Assembly: GCA_009733575.1 (NCBI GenBank)
Contig: ML769480.1
Coordinates: 145,092-209,091 of the forward strand
Reading direction: 5' to 3'
DNA: 64,000 nucleotides
From: Gymnopus androsaceus JB14
Taxonomy: Eukaryota > Basidiomycota > Agaricomycetes > Agaricales > Omphalotaceae
Shown: one piece after another, positions 22,308 to 34,300 of the stretch
Layout of the letters: each line of letters opens with the position of its first letter
Numbering within the stretch: the stretch's first letter is position 1
Notes under the pieces: model-generated
The model's database searches: none
What the model was told of the DNA's origin: nothing
Seen by the model: only the letters and a program-made list of their open reading frames with translations
Position numbers and translations under genes: made by a program

Positions 22308-22635
22308 TGTTTGATAAAATTTTCATTCGGTATTGTATCATAGGGATCGATGTTTGTAGCAAACTAGAGTTCGTGCTTCCGACGCCAGAAACGAGGACAA
22401 TTAAATTTGAAGACTAGGATTTGGAAGAGGCGCCACTCAGAGTGGTAGTACAAACGAATTTCATCTCGAGTTTCTAAACACGACACCCCAAACTCAAAAC
22501 CAGACACCACTGTTCCCCCTCTCCCTACCCAGCAAACCGTGTCCATTCTCCTATTCAATCGATTTTCCTCAGGCTCCCATCCAGGCTGACCGTGCCAGGA
22601 AACTTCTTCTCCCTCCTTCTCCGCCATCTATGTAC
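22308..22635. other. SDR 3' flank up to the HMGR copy C junction
   Basis: This is the 3' flank of the reductase gene. A minus-strand frame of 87 codons has no recognisable domain. The duplication block with HMG-CoA reductase remnant C begins at about 22,636. Confidence 0.4.
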
Positions 22636-23770
22636 CTGCCATTCTGCGCTAGGAGGATGACTTCCTCGTCGTTGGGGAGTAGTAAAGTGAGGCTGGTGGG
22701 CCAGGGACCGCTGTCGTAATGAAAACTCATGAGCGAACGGGAATCTGATTCGTCGATGTCGGGGTCTGACAACGACGATGAAGAGGAAGAAGCCGATGGA
22801 AATAATTTTGCCTGTGATTTTAGCCGACGGTCGACTTCGTCTAGTGTGAGGGTTGCTGGACGATGGGGGACGGAGATGGGTACGGGTACGAGTGAGAGTG
22901 CGGGTGCAGACTGTACAGGTTATACCGGTTCCTTGGTCTTGTCCCCAACAACATCTCCCTGCTCCCTAACTTCCCATTGGCACCGATATTGTTAGCCGCA
23001 GCTGCTTTTCCTTCAATAAATCCCCATTCGAACTAATCGACACCGCCGGAACCATCACTATCCATTTTGATAGGACCGGGTCTCTGACGAGACGCAACCA
23101 GGAGGACATGACGAGCTCCGAGGAGGATAGAGATTGAGAGATTGAGATTTAGATAGTGAGGAGTTGGGGATTACGATTGGGGTTAGAGTTGGGTTGGAGT
23201 TGGAAGAAGCGGGGGAGTGCGGAGAGGGAAAGGACGAAGATAGGTGAGAGACTCTTCTGACTACCAACCCAGCTTCGGTACCCATACCCCCTGTACATCC
23301 ACATCCAGAGAAAAAACCCACTCAGTATCAGCAAACGTTGCAATGCATGCTGTATCGCTGGAGTCGAGTGGTTGGCTTTTCGAAGGGAATTTAGCTTGTT
23401 TACCGACGATAGCGAGATTGAGAACTGATTCTAAGCAGGAGAAAATAACTCCTGCATAAGAGCGATATAGCGATACGAGCCACATCGTCTTCGAGCGACT
23501 ATGCCGGAACTGGAACGTCCTGTGCGAGAAGGAGACAGCGATTCGATTCTTTGGATGTCAAAGCCAAGGCCATCTCCGCTATCAGGACCGTCTGGTGAGA
23601 AAATCCGATTCCTGGAAACCCAAGGTCAGGGATCCGTTTCGGAAGTCCCGCTAGGAGAAGGCGAAGGCGAGTCTGGTAGAAGATGTACAGAGGTTTGGAT
23701 GCGATGGACTGCAAGGACAAAGCTGGCAATGCGTGTGATTGTGGAAGGGAATGGATTTGAAGCCATAGTA
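22636..23770 (-). pseudogene. HMG-CoA reductase remnant, copy C (linker and N-terminal part)
   Basis: The minus strand carries the linker (LTLDEVDRRLKSQAK, a serine-rich stretch, DPDIDESDSRSLMSFHYDSG, then NDEEVILLAQNG) and stops where the catalytic domain should begin. The upstream part through about 23,770 equals 2930-3640 of copy A and is probably the decayed membrane domain. Identity to copy A is very high over about 1.7 kb including non-coding flank, with only scattered substitutions and small indels. This marks a recent duplication. Confidence 0.7.
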
Positions 23771-24465
23771 GATGTAGATGCAGATGGCCCAGCTACGAAG
23801 CTGACTACTATGTTGATAGCTTTCCTAGTTGGCGAAGTGATTATTGTATGTGCTATACAGCAGCAGCAGCAGCACCGTCCTCAGTCGATACTGCAATGCC
23901 ATTCGAGTCGTTCGCTTGCGTCGAGGACCCATGGAGATGTCCTAACTTTGTTGAACACGTTCGAGAACCGTAAAGATAAAAGCAAAGGATTGCAACAGGC
24001 AATTCCTGTACAATATAGAAAGATGACCTTGTTCCAAGGCCATCCAGACGGGTCTACGGTAATGTCAATCCCAACGAATCATTGAACGTAGAGGAAACAC
24101 ATACTTTGCACTAAAACCAACCTCAACCCTATCCTCTAGGACACTTTGCACTCGAGATTCAGAACAGACTCGCTCTTCACCTCATACTTGACCAATACCA
24201 ACTCAATGGACAGAATCTCCGCCTCACGTTTGATAGCGGAGAAGGTTCCGACGATGGAGAAAACACGATAGTTTCGATGGGCGAGTAGACGGTGGATTAC
24301 GTAGAGAAGAAGGATTTCACCAACGTGATGCTTTCGAAGATATCTCTCCTATCATGCAACATTAACTTTGCGCTCAGGTGTATAGCTAGTGGCCAACAAA
24401 GATCCGTTGCCATACGATGAGCTGACAGGTCATTAGGTTATAAACAGTAGTAAACACTATTTGGG
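23771..24465. other. Duplicated flank with preserved empty insertion sites
   Basis: This non-coding flank matches 3640-4221, 4855-4915 and 8983-9051 of copy 1 in sequence. It contains the uninterrupted targets of the 633 bp element (CTATCAT near 24,350) and of the CACTG element (near 24,400), so it shows the pre-insertion state. Confidence 0.8.
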
Positions 24466-24473
24466 TATATAAA
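24466..24473 (+). promoter_or_regulatory. TATA box of NACHT-ankyrin gene copy 2
   Basis: TATATAAA lies 48 bases before ATG 24,521 within a segment almost identical to copy 1. Confidence 0.65.
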
Positions 24474-24520
24474 CCCTTTGCTTGTATCGCCATCTTTTGA
24501 TTTCTCCCATCATTGTTATC

Positions 24521-27500
24521 ATGAGTGAGGGATTTGTCCCAGGAAGGCGGTATGTTTGCATTTTAATGAATGTATGCAACTTGTGCTAATGTTTTTACTT
24601 AAAGCAGACAGCAAGAAGGTACTGTTCATTACGGTGACAGGTAGGCTACTAGTTTATTTTATTTTACTGCCAAAGGCCACTCTCATAATATATTCTTATT
24701 TTTCTTGTCCAAAGAATGTTTGAAAATTCCTCAAACTTCCAGATCCTTGGTGGTAACTTCATCAATGCAAGTGAATCATCAAATGTTACTATCCACTGTA
24801 TGCTATTTCTCCAGAGGTTTATTGAATATGCAATCTCATATTCACCTACTTAGCAGTAGAAAATATAGCACAAAAAATAAGAGATTGGCTTAAAGCACCA
24901 GATGACTCTGTCAATTTCAACACAGCTAAGAACAAGAAAATGAGGGGAACTGGAATGTGGATCACTGAGCATCCTAAATTCATTGAATGGAAAAATGCAG
25001 GTGGGCTGCTGTGGATTCAAGGTAAAGGTGAGTTGAGCAAATCTATCCATATATCCAATAATATCCAGGTTGTATTTATAATTGTTCAGCTGGATCAGGG
25101 AAAACAGTGATATCGTAAGGATAATGTATGGTTAAGCAGAAACCACTCAATGCTAACACAATTTCTAGAACAACAGTTATAGATCATTTATGGACCACCT
25201 CAAATGCAGTTTGGATTCACTATTTTGATTTCCGTGATAACACAGGAGGAAAATCAGGATATCAAGGATTTCTTCTAAATATGCTGCAACAGATGGGCTC
25301 AAATTTGCAAGGGATTCATCCTGCATTGCAACAGTTGTACAGTCAGTGCAACAGAGGCCATCATGTTATCCAACCTAGCAATGCACAGCTAGAAGATGCT
25401 CTGAATATAATTACTCAGGAGCTTAATTCAGGATATATTGTGCTGGATGCCATGGATGAGTGCAATTTGGAGGAAAGATCCCAGGTCATGGAGTGGCTGG
25501 AAAACATCTCAGAAAAAATATTCATTGCTATAACTAGTCGATATTCACCAGAGGGAAATGCAGCCACTGTTGGCTTGAGAATTGCATTAGACAGTGATGA
25601 TTGCAGAATTGAAGATGATATTTCTCTATACTTGGAAGATCAAAGGAAGAGACATTTCAAAGGACAGGTGGGATACCAAGTTTTGAATACATTGAAGGGC
25701 AAGGCTGAGAGGCAGTAAGTATCTAGATTTATGTGCCAGTGAATTAATCTCACTTACATTTGCAACCTTTCAGATTTCGCTGGGTGGATTGTCAAGTCAA
25801 AACATTGATTAAATGTGGAACCTCTAAGGCAGTTTTGCAGACATTGCAAAAGCTACCAAGGACTTTGGAGGAAACATATGTGAAAGCTATACAAAATGCT
25901 ATGGAAGGTGAACATGCCACAGATGCCCATCATCTTCTGATGTGGCTTACATTTGCATTTACACCATTAAACACAAAGCAAGTTTCTGATTTCCTTGCTG
26001 TTGATTTGGAACAGCAAGAACTGTACCCCAGTGATGAGATGGCACTCAAAGTGGAACTGGTAATCGACTCCAATATTGTGACTGTAGATACCAATAACAT
26101 TGTCCAACTGGCGCATACCTCTGTTAAGGAGTTTTTAATCGGACTTGGTAATTGGAATCAAGCAACTGGCTTGTTTGAAATCAATGATAGGCTAGCTCAT
26201 GTCTCATTAGCGAAAGTATGCATTATATATCTTTTGAAATCAACCACCAACTATAGATATCTAGAGCATAAGTCAACATATTCTTATGCAGCACTATATT
26301 GGCAAACTCATACAAAACTAGTTCAAGAAGCAGGTCCAGAAAAGGATGTAGATGATCTCACCAAAGACTTTCTGAGAAACAAAAGTGTACCATATCAAAC
26401 CTGGGCAAGGGAAAATGACTGGGTAGGGACAGGATATGGCCATAATATTCCCACCCCATTGTATTATGCTGCTGAAGGTGGTTTAATGAAAAGTGTCCAG
26501 GACATGATTTTGAGTAGTGAGTATGACATCAATGCAAAGGGAGGCATGTTGGGAAATGCTCTTCAGGCAGCAGTATACCAAGGGAATGAAGCCAATGTCC
26601 AGCTCCTTTTGATCAATGGAGCTGATGTGAATGCTCAGAGAGGCTTTTATGGAAATGCTCTCCAGGCCGCTGCATACAAAGGAAATGAAGCCATTGTTCA
26701 ACTCCTTCTGAACAATGGAGCTGATGTGAATGCTCAGGCAGGCACTTATGGAAATGCTCTCCAGGCAGCTGTAGCTAATGCCAATGGAAAAGGAGCCATT
26801 GTCCAGCTCCTTTTGACCAATGGGGCTGATGTGAATGCTCAGGGAGACAAATCTAGAAATGCTCTCCAGGTGGCTGCATTGATGGGAAATCAAGTCCAAC
26901 TCCTTCTGAACAATGGAGCTGATGTGAATTCTCAGACAGGCTCTTATGTAAATGCTCTCCAGACAGCTGTAGCTACTGCTAATGGAAAAGGAGCCATTGT
27001 CCAGCTCCTTTTGACCAAGGGAGCCAGTGTGAATGCTCAGGGAGGCAGATCTGTGAATGCTCAGGGAGGCAGATCTGGAAATGCTCTCCAGGTGGCTGTA
27101 TTGATTGGAAATGAAGCCATTGTCCAGCTCCTTTTGACCAATGGAGCTGATGTAAATGCCCAGGGAGGAGAGTATGGAAATGCTCTCCAGGCTGCTGCTT
27201 ACAAAGGAAATGAAGCCATTGTCCAGCTCCTTTTGACCAATGGAGCTGATGTAAATGCCCAGAGAGGACAATATGGAAATGCTCTCCAGGCAGCTGCATC
27301 CAATGGAAATGAAGCTATTGTCCAGCTCCTTTTGACCAATGGAGCTGATGTAAATAACCAGGGAGGAGAGTATGGAAACGCTCTCCAGGCTGCTGCATAC
27401 AAAGGAAATGAAGCCATTGTCCAGCTCCTTTTGACCAATGGAGCTGATGTAAATGCCCAGGGAGGAAAATATGGAAATGCTTTCCAGGCAGCTGCATCCA

Positions 27501-27646
27501 AAAGAAATGAAGCCATTGTCCAGCTCCTTTTCACCAATGGAGCTGATTTGAATGTTCAGGGAGGAAGATATGGAAATGTCAATGGAAAGATGGTCATTTT
27601 CCCGCTCCTTACTACCAATCACCCTCCTGTTGACCAATGGAGCTGA
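24521..27646 (+). CDS. NACHT-ankyrin NLR-like protein, copy 2
   Basis: Seven exons (24,521-24,549; 24,608-24,640; 24,715-24,797; 24,854-25,027; 25,090-25,114; 25,169-25,714; 25,774-27,646) join in frame to about 920 residues. The N-terminus carries the short FENSSNFQILGGNFINAS motif common before fungal NACHT domains. The Walker A motif GKAGSGKTV (about 105-113) spans an intron and Walker B is YIVLDAMDECN (about 204-214). Residues 524-905 are ankyrin repeats of 33 residues, nearly identical in DNA. These are cytosolic STAND ATPases in which the repeats sense a ligand and the NACHT domain oligomerises. No separate effector domain is obvious at the N-terminus. The last residues after VQGGRYGN leave the repeat frame, and ankyrin-like sequence continues in another frame to 27,761, so the C-terminus may be truncated. 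Confidence 0.85.
26530..27600 (+). repeat. 99 bp ankyrin-coding tandem array (copy 2)
   Basis: About eleven 99 bp units encode LLLTNGADVNAQGG and YGNALQAAA cores. Early units are more diverse (NANGKGAIVQ insertions, a doubled VNAQGGRS near 27,045-27,075), while units from 27,100 on are almost identical. Variable codons fall in the same two places as in copy 1. Confidence 0.88.
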
Positions 27647-28157
27647 TTGGCATGCTCAGGGAGGCATACTTGGAACTGCTCCCCAGCAGCTGCACCCCAA
27701 GGAAATGAAGCCAATTAAGAGGAGTGTTGAAGTTAGCAGGCAAATCTGGCAAGATGGGTAGTGAGGTTTGTATGTATGTATTTATGCTTGTAATCCTGTC
27801 TTGTTTCTATCACCTTGCTACCACAATCACTTTTGTCTATCTAGTCACCTCAGTCAACATGATGAGCCGTGAGATACAGCTTTGACTGACTCGATTTGGA
27901 CAAACAAAAAACAGATCTGGTTAACTCAAGCTTTCCGTCTTTCATTTCTCAACTTCCATCCAATGGGGGATTCTAAGAAGACTCTTGATAGAGTTACAGG
28001 TCTATGAATGAGTTCATCTATGGAAATACCATCTGAAACTTTGACTACCTACTTGGAGGTTACCAGACAGTCTGCTCCCAGCCTTCCAAGTAACTTATAT
28101 GTACTACTACAGAATCTCGGCTATTTCAAGGAGTGCAACTGCATTGTATTCAGGCTG
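27647..28157. other. 3' flank of NACHT copy 2 up to the copia insertion
   Basis: The flank matches the region after copy 1 (about 14,950-15,390), including the AGGAGTGTTGAAGTTA and GGACAAACAAAAA motifs. It is interrupted at 28,157 by the copia LTR and resumes at 51,005. Confidence 0.7.
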
Positions 28158-28678
28158 TGTTGAAGCAGACATATGATCAACAAATGGTGAGATGCGATAC
28201 TCACATGGTTATGTAGCTTGTAGATTGGTCTGGAGGACTAGTTGGAGGGCGAAGAGTTCTTGTATAGACAAGTAGTAGTACAACTGAGTGTGCTGAGGAG
28301 TACGAATACTAGGTACAGTATTTATACTAAATACGACTACAACTATACAGTATCATAGTAAGGTGGCTTAGGGCATAGGGTACGATCATAATGGTTCAAC
28401 AGCATGTAAGTACAATGTAAGATCGAGTAATTACGACTACATTCGACTACTATTGTATTGAACAGTTCATATGCTTCATAAGCGTATGTATCATATTTAT
28501 AGAACTAGCAAATGGCATAATTACAGTGTCTAGTATGCTTATTGAGCAAATACAAAGACAGTGCTGTTGCCTTATGTAGCGCAGCTACAAAGGTGTTTCA
28601 AGGAGTATTAATGGGACGAAAGACTCATGTCGAGTCGATCGATGACATCACTATCGTAAGCGTCAGATCCTTTCAACA
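28158..28678 (-). repeat. Copia 3' LTR
   Basis: TGTTGAAGCAG...TTTCAACA, 521 bp, direct repeat of 50,484-51,004. It lies downstream of the coding region in element orientation. Confidence 0.93.
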
Positions 28679-28782
28679 CTTCCCCTCGCTAAGAGTAGTG
28701 ATAGGGAATTTTAAGCTTTAAGGACTTAGAACCACGTTCTAGTTTTTTGATATGACTTAGCGTATGGTCATTGAAGATTTAT

Positions 28783-30962
28783 TCAGAGAAATGTAATGCC
28801 AAGAAGATCTCGGAATTTCTTGAATTTTATTAATGCGAGATTCTTTGTCAGAATATCCGCAATGTTGTCTTCGGTTCGAACATAGAACAGTTCGACGTGT
28901 CCATTTTCAATCTTTTTTCCGAATATAGTGGAAACAAATATCAATGTGTTTCGTTCTTCGCTCTTGAATTGGATTAGAAGCGAGGAAGATCGAACCTTGA
29001 TTATCACCACATAACGGTAATGATTGAATAGGAATTCCGATCTCATTGAATAAAGATTGAAGCCACTCGAGTTGTCGACAGGAGTCGGACAATGCCATAT
29101 ATTCGGCTTCGGTGGACGAAAGTGCAACAGTTTTCTGTTTATGGGAAACCCAACAGATTGGAGCAGCGGCCAATTGTATGATTATCCCAGTATGGGATTT
29201 TCGGTCATCTGGATCAGAGGCCCAATCTGAATCACAATATGCCATAAATCCTTCGTCGGAATTACTGTCAAACACAATTTCATATTTCCGAGTATACATT
29301 AAGTAACGGACTATATGAAGTGCTTTATTAAGGTGATCCGGACTTGGATTGGCTGAGTATTGACTCACAATCGCACAACTGGCAAAAACAACTCGTTATA
29401 ATCAATACCAAATTGTTGTGAAAAGCCTTTAGCGACAAGTCGGGCTTTGTAGTGACCGTCTTTCTTTTTATTAAAGACCCAACGACATTTGATTGGTTTA
29501 CGACCGTGAGGGATTTTGACTTCCTCAAATACTTTGCGTTTGCGGAGTCCATCCAGTTCTTCTTTACATGCATGATCCCATTTCGCCTATTCATCAGCAG
29601 GTAAATGCCGATAATGCCGAGTAGAACTCCAAGCGTCAGGTGTACTTGAAAGGAAACTTTTAAGTTCCATTTTGTAAGTAAAGGGAATCGATTGCGAAAG
29701 TAAGAAGTTCTGTAATTCTACTCCCCCTTCCTGAACTATACGAGAGAAGTTAATCTCTTCGAACCATGGTTCTTCCTGTTCACCTTCATCATGATCTTCA
29801 TCTTCCTGAATGGGAGATGCCGGTGGAGTGTCAAGATCTATAGGAGATGGATGACGATCGGGATCAATGATAGGTTGTGTACTTGTACTAGGCTTGTTTG
29901 GTTTAGGAACATTGACACAAACTTGACGTTTTTCTTCGATCTTTTTATTTCGATCTAATTTTTGTCTAGAATGAGTGTCATTAAGAATATTATCTTTGAC
30001 CTTTTGAGCTTGTTTTTTCCAAGTAGTAGCCTTGCGAATATTTTTGCGAGTGGTAGGAATTAAACCAGGACGAATAGGAGCAGTTCGGGTGTGGACAGGA
30101 TTTTTACTTTTCCATTCAGCAATAGCTTCCGGGTCGTACCAAATAGATTTAGGTGGGACCGGTGGAGGCTGTTCGTGAGGAATTTCATTATCATGAGGGG
30201 TAGGAGAATGTGGACGTTCCGGACTAGCTTCTCGTGATGTGCGTCGAGATGTGGGTACATTTGTATAAATGTCATTGGCATCATCCGGATCATTGTCAAA
30301 ATTTCCTGGCTGTACAGGAGAATGATCTGGTTCATCGGGAGAAGTAAACGGGATATGACTAGGATCAAAAGGATCATTGTCATTTGATGATCCGTTATCA
30401 GCGGGATCATCAGTTGGTTGTGTTGGGGGTTTATCACTTGGTATGATAGGACTAGGTTTATTGGAGGGTTTATGACTCTTGTCAGATTCGCGACAGCGTT
30501 GGAACCAATCTTCAATAAAGCGAGCTTGAGCACCATAGTATAGCGCGTTATTACTATGCATGAAGATATATCCTTTGCTTCCTGTGTCGTAACCAATGAA
30601 AATCATAGCTTCGGAATGCGGAGATAATTTATTTTTCCACTGTGCACATGGAATGAACACGTATGCACCACAACCAAATGTTCTGAAATAAGAAACATCG
30701 GGTTTGTCCCGTAAGAAGATTTCTATAGGTGTCTTCCAATTCAATCGACGGATCGGAGTGCGGTTGTATACATGCATAGATGTGGAATATGAAAATTCCC
30801 ATCAAGAATCAGGGCAGCAAGCGTGGTGTCGCATAGCTTCTGATTTATCTATTAGTGTGCGATGTATGCGTTCAGCACGACCGTTCTGTTCATGAACATG
30901 AGGTTCAGATTTATTAACCTCGATACCTTCCGTTTTGAGATAATTGATAAATTGATCTGATA
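28783..30962 (-). pseudogene. Copia integrase C-part, RT remnant and RNase H
   Basis: Reading down the minus strand from 30,962: the integrase end (NKSEPHVHEQNGRAERIHRT with the catalytic Glu region), a GKR-type zone (KSEAMRHHA, MHVYNRTPI), a long acidic proline-rich spacer, then the start of reverse transcriptase ([37 protein letters not shown]). Near 29,375 the sequence jumps from LPVVR directly to SQYSANPSPDHLNKALHIV, so the RT palm with its YADD site is deleted. RNase H follows (MAYCDSDWASDPDDRKS, VALSSTEAEYMAL). A TGA replaces Trp in PDSWWEF near 30,797, and there is a frameshift near 28,907. The polyprotein cannot support transposition. Confidence 0.88.
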
Positions 30963-31009
30963 GAGAAATTCGATGAGGTTTGTTTAGGCAAAGTAGGAAA
31001 TTTTCAAAT

Positions 31010-31390
31010 TTGGTTTAAGCAGTTTAACTACAGATTATCTACAGTACTATAATAATACATGTAACTACAGTAAAGTACAGCAATAAGAATCAATTCCACA
31101 CTCAAAAATGCGCTAAAACAGGTGAAAAGTGAGCAAAACTGGCTCGTTAAACCTGGTTAAACCCGGTTAAACAAGCCTAATCTACAAAGCAGTCGTTACT
31201 GTTATCCACAGTTCAACCAAGTTAAACCTTCAATGCTCCCCGGGTCTGTGAACAACGCCCAACGTCAACTCTATCCTCGTTGAACCTCGTTAAACCAGTG
31301 TTGAAACCATACTCATTAAACCTGATTGAACAAGTGAGCACCTAGCAATCAATCAACCACATAGACTCACTGGTTAAACCCAGTTTAACT
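31010..31390. repeat. Left subterminal TTTAACC/GGTTAAA array of the KDZ element
   Basis: Variants of GTTAAACC and GGTTTAAC occur a dozen or more times, for example CTGGTTAAACCCGGTTAAAC near 31,150. The same motif dominates the right subterminal region. Clustered terminal motifs of this kind usually bind the transposase. Confidence 0.75.
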
Positions 31391-34300
31391 AGCCTGCTGC
31401 CCGATCCTTGTCGTGAATTCGGAAGCCTGCTTGAGATGTTCTGTAATCATTTCTTGTAGTTTCATTTGAGATTGTTTCCGCTGTCGAGCTACCACATCAG
31501 CCAGTATTCCACCTTCGGGGACCGCCTCAAAACGATGCTGGTCAAAGGTGGTCTTGAGTGTGTTGTACAATTGCTCACATATTTTCGCCTGACGTTGAGC
31601 AAATGCAGCATGTCCAAATGACCAAGTACGATGAGGGTAGGTTTCACTGGCTGGCGGTACGGCCTCCAGGTCAGCTGTTTCAGACCAAATTTGCTGCATC
31701 CGACGGAACCCCCGCAAAGCGTTCAAGAACTCAGCATGAACCGTCTCCAGCTTTTCGCGTAAACGTTCTACTTCTTCGCGAGCTCTGAACCACTGAATTC
31801 GATCACCTGGGGAAATCAAGTCAGTGGTGTTCAAATGAGATTCTAAAACAACCAACTTTCTTCCTCATACAACGTAGCGTCTTCATCAGGTCTATTCGCT
31901 CCAACAGCAAGCACTGTTGTCCAAATCCACCCATCCTCTTTGGCATGCTTCTTCGTCTTCTTGTCCTTGTCCGGGAGTTTACGAGAGCCTGCGGAGTGAT
32001 GTTAGTTTGAGATAATCGCACAGGAATGAGAGTCGTACCTCGGATCCTTCGCATGGAATCGGTACCTGCTACGATGTTATCCACAACATTCTCTCCTTTG
32101 TCCTCTCCCTCGCTCTCCTCATCCACATTATCCATCAACTCGGGAAGATGGAACAGAGAGGCGTCCATCCTGCGAGTGTCACCAACTTGTCTTGCTTGAA
32201 ACGTGGAGCGACGGAGCGTGTCCCGGACATGCATTACCGGCACCTCCTTTGCAGTGGGAAATTCAAGACTAATGAGGGCTTGCCATGCGCAATTGTAATC
32301 CGCGATGCAGCTGTTTCGTTCCACTTCAATCTTCTTTAGCGCAAGCACAGACCTCAAACCCGCATTTGTTCCCCTATCATCCTCTCTCTTCTTCGTGTGC
32401 GTCACAGAGTAGGCCTTCGCAGCTCTTTGGACTGACTTCACAGCATCGTATAGCTCGCCCACACAGATTTGCTGTTCCATCTCAACTAGGCTCGTGAGCT
32501 TTAAAGCTTCGCGCTGCGATGAGGTTAGGTCCGACGGAAGATAAAGCTGCTCATCCTCCACTTCTACGACTATAACTTCACCGTCCTCCGCATCTTCCAC
32601 TTTGCTAACTTCGCCCTCCTCCTTTGTCCCAATAACATCAGACAGGCGAGGCATGACGACAGCTTGTAGATGTCGAAGCTCTTCGATTTCATCGCTAATC
32701 TCTTGACGCTGATTTCGAATGTCCTTTTGGACGGTTTCAGTTTGGTTAAGAGTAAGTTTCCCGCGTACTCGTTGCCTGCAATAAAGCTAGTTAAGTAACG
32801 CAAGTAACGCGTAGCATTCGTTTAATCACAGCTCACTGTAGTTGTTGGATGGCTATACCTTGCTGGAGGAACCAGATTCAGTCATCTCCGCTTTTAGCTG
32901 TTGTTGCATTGGCGTTCGCCGCAAGAAGTTGCTCGTAGACTTTCTCTTTCGACGGTGCTATACAGGATTGAAAATCAATAACAGATACACTAAACTCTGA
33001 TCAAAAGCGTACCTTTCGACTCCGAATGCTCATATATACCTTCAACGATGCCATTAGGGAGGCGCTGCGAATTCCTCTCTAACTCCAGCCAGCCAGGAAT
33101 TCGGTCTGCAAATGACACACATAACTGGAGAAAGAAGTCGCTTTTCTCTTGAAAGAGTTCGTTAGCGTTGCGGTAGTCATCTGTGAGCGAGATGTGCGTC
33201 TTGATAATCTTTTGCCAATTCCAATATGTGTAGTGTGCGGTGATGACTCCTATGCGATGTCCATGGTTCATCTGTCTGGTTGCCGGGCCTACTTGATTCA
33301 TCTCGGCCCATGGCTGCTCAATCCCTTCGCCGTTAAATTTTCCAGCTCCTGGGATATAGGCTGGATGAAACCTGTATACGCATTTCTTCCTACTATGGCC
33401 TTCAATGTGGAGCTCAGGAATCGAGCAACGAGTACGCTCCACAATATGCTTTAGATGCGGAAAGTTTCGAGTAAAGCGTGGGACAAGGTTGACACAGTAC
33501 TGGCAGTTACAGTCGTAAGACAGTATATCATCCTTCGACCGTAGTAGTCGATGTCGCGGTTGTGGCGAGTATGGGATAAAGATTGTTTTAAAGCCATGTC
33601 CGTGTATCTGAAACTGTAACCAGTCATTAGATGTTGCGTTCATGATAGCCCAAAGGAACCTACCCTTCACCCTTATCAAGATTTACGGATGCAGAGATAA
33701 TGACGTGTGAGCATGCGATGTTCACGACGTCAGATATTTGCATGTTTTTGAACTTCTTTTGGTTTTGGTTGTTGACAACCTTGAGGTAGTTACAAGTTGA
33801 TTTCTGTTAACGCGTTAAGAGGCCATAAGAATTTTTAAAAACAGAATGATATTGACGTACCTCCTGCTCCTCCTTAGTTCGTTGCAGGTAAGCTTTAATC
33901 TCATCCTCATCAGGGAAATACCCGATACCATTTGCGGTTTCCAATGAGACATCATCTGGGTCATTGTTCTTCATGAATTGGTTCAGTTGATAATTTCCAT
34001 CGGCCATACGTCTTCTTTGGTTAAGGTGCCTATAATAGTGCTTAGCCATTGAGATTTTGCGGCCAGTCGGACGAAGAAACTCACCTCAGCTCCTCGGGCG
34101 TCCTCTCCCAGCCTTTTTCCATATTGAAACCCTCTTCAGGACAGCATACACAAAATGTTACCAAGGAGCCTGGGATTCGATGCGGAAAGAAATGACTGAG
34201 GTTAAAAGCCTGTCCAGTGTGTTTGTCAGCGCAAAGACATCGCCAGATACGCATGACAAATAGAAATTGAGAGTAGGGATCCTAGACAGAGCAACTGAGC

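Noticed and set aside
26483..27637. Minus-strand open frame of 384 codons
   Set aside because: It is the antisense shadow of the 99 bp ankyrin array. The repeat length is a multiple of three, so every frame stays open.
31010..31390. TTTAACC repeats as telomeric sequence
   Set aside because: They are irregularly spaced, on both strands, and mirrored at the other end of the transposon. Fungal telomeres are usually TTAGGG arrays.
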